Shown: one piece after another, positions 63,399 to 64,000 of the stretch
Numbering within the stretch: the stretch's first letter is position 1
Layout of the letters: every line of letters begins with the position of its first letter
Assembly (NCBI GenBank): GCA_014650475.1
Contig: BMVA01000002.1
Coordinates: 124,001 to 188,000, forward strand
Length of the DNA: 64,000 bases
Direction: 5' to 3'
Origin: Streptomyces albogriseolus
Lineage (GTDB): Bacteria > Actinomycetota > Actinomycetes > Streptomycetales > Streptomycetaceae
Translations under genes and position numbers: made by a program
Notes under the pieces: generated by a model
What the model was told of the DNA's origin: nothing
Database searches by the model: none
The model's input: only the letters and a program-made list of their open reading frames with translations

Positions 63399-63683
63399 GC
63401 CTCGCTCCCGCCGACGGCGTCGGCGGAAGGAGCGGATCGCGGGCCGGTCCCCGTTCCGGCGCCCCGTGTCGCCGGTCCCGTGGCCCGGGCCCCTCTCCGT
63501 GGTCTCCACTCTCCCGTTCCGGCTGGTCCGGCCCCATCCGCCGCCGTACTCATCTCGCCGGCTAGGTACTTGTACTCACTCCTGCGCATCCGGGCCCACC
63601 ACGGCACGCGTCCGCTCGGTCACGCTGCGGGGGCGCGGATACTCGGGGAGGGGCCCTGACCGGCGGCGGATAAAGTCCCTGCC
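63399..63683. other. Intergenic region before the flavoprotein gene
   Basis: I see no gene in these 285 bp. GTACTTGTAC (63563-63575 region) is a double GTAC motif, possibly an operator. TAAAGT just 7-8 bp before ATG 63684 could be a -10 for a leaderless mRNA; no -35 is seen. Confidence 0.35.
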
Positions 63684-64000
63684 ATGGCACGGATTGCGGT
63701 GATCGGCGCCGGCGCGGGCGCGCTGGCGGCCGCCGCCCGGCTGGCCGTCGCGGGCCACCGGGTGGCGGTGTACGAGCGGACGGAGACGTACGGCGGTGCG
63801 CTGCGCCGCCGGGAGCGGGACGGGTTCGCCTTCGACACGGGCCCGGGGCTGCTGCCGCTGCCCGCCGTCTACCGGGACCTGTTCGTGAAGACGGGGCGGG
63901 AGCCGCTGGAGGAGTGCGTCGAGCTGGTGCAGGCCGACCCGTCGTCGCACCACGTCTTCGCGGACGGCACCCGGGTGTCCCTGCCGAACGCCTCCCGCGC
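63684..64000 (+). CDS. FAD-dependent oxidoreductase, CrtI/protoporphyrinogen-oxidase-like (3' end outside window)
   Basis: The first 105 residues are visible. They begin with a dinucleotide-binding Rossmann motif, RIAVIGAGAGALAAAARLA, then VYERTETYGGALRRR (the end of strand 2 and the GG-x-x motif), and FAFDTGPGLLPLPAVYRDLF, as in phytoene desaturases and protoporphyrinogen oxidases. The reaction cannot be told from this part. ATG 63684 has no clear ribosome site. It is cut by the right edge of the window. Confidence 0.9.
   Translation, partial: MARIAVIGAGAGALAAAARLAVAGHRVAVYERTETYGGALRRRERDGFAFDTGPGLLPLPAVYRDLFVKTGREPLEECVELVQADPSSHHVFADGTRVSLPNASR

Noticed and set aside
61973-63607. Minus-strand frame beginning MRRSEYKYLAGE near 63590
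   Set aside because: The start looked gene-like, but the frame runs antisense through the TetR gene and the end of the YhgE gene and becomes low-complexity after about 15 codons.

Overview
The window is chromosomal DNA of a Streptomyces or a very close relative. The DNA is very GC-rich, with G/C at nearly every third codon position. GTG and TTG starts are common, and neighbouring genes often share a GTGA or ATGA stop/start. The gene content and order are typical of the conserved Streptomyces core: the his operon, dnaE, phoD, ileS-divIVA and the division and cell wall (dcw) cluster. I see no prophage, IS element, CRISPR array, tRNA or rRNA. Most of the window is vertically inherited core genome.

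Layout. 1-3826 (minus): hisD-hisC-hisB, a 52-residue membrane protein, and hisH, which is cut by the left edge. 4019-8275 (plus): a beta-helix-like membrane protein, a TPR-like protein, a LON substrate-binding-domain protein, a YbaK deacylase, and a 24-codon gene for ribosomal protein bL37. 8319-10982 (minus): a DUF2567 membrane protein and an ABC-2 exporter pair. 11168-13244: a VOC protein, a NYN-domain protein and a 55-residue polar protein. 13337-16876 (minus): dnaE. 17080-21884 (plus): a DUF2252 kinase-like protein, a membrane protein, a DsbA-like thioredoxin-fold protein and Tat-exported PhoD. 21916-29322: a hydrolase, a MscS channel, an SDR, a Na+/H+ antiporter, a GNAT, an RluD-type pseudouridine synthase, lspA, and a DksA/TraR protein with a long histone-like N-terminus.

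29610-33077 (plus): a T-box leader that appears to act on translation, then ileS. 33306-51030 (minus): the dcw cluster, transcribed right to left as rsmH, ftsL, ftsI, murE, murF, mraY, murD, ftsW, murG, ftsQ, ftsZ, pgeF, yggS, sepF, yggT, divIVA. It holds nearly all lipid II precursor steps and the septation machinery. A candidate promoter lies about 200 bp before rsmH. The 289 bp before ftsZ carries a second promoter dotted with GACAC (WhiA-type) motifs.

51437-57068 (plus): a beta-carbonic anhydrase, then a tightly coupled MoxR-DUF58-transglutaminase operon. 57222-59367 (minus): a DUF3040 protein, a methyltransferase and a HEPN protein. 59546-63241 (plus): a self-contained module of a degenerate ABC-type ATPase, a YhgE/Pip-type membrane protein and a TetR regulator, with a palindrome in the promoter spacer that looks like the TetR operator. 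The window ends inside a CrtI/protoporphyrinogen-oxidase-like flavoprotein gene.

The observations most worth a second look are the degenerate ABC/YhgE/TetR module, the HEPN protein with an R-x4-H motif next to it, the DksA fusion, the ileS T-box, the WhiA-type sites on the ftsZ promoter, and the bL37 gene. I found no clearly new multi-gene system.
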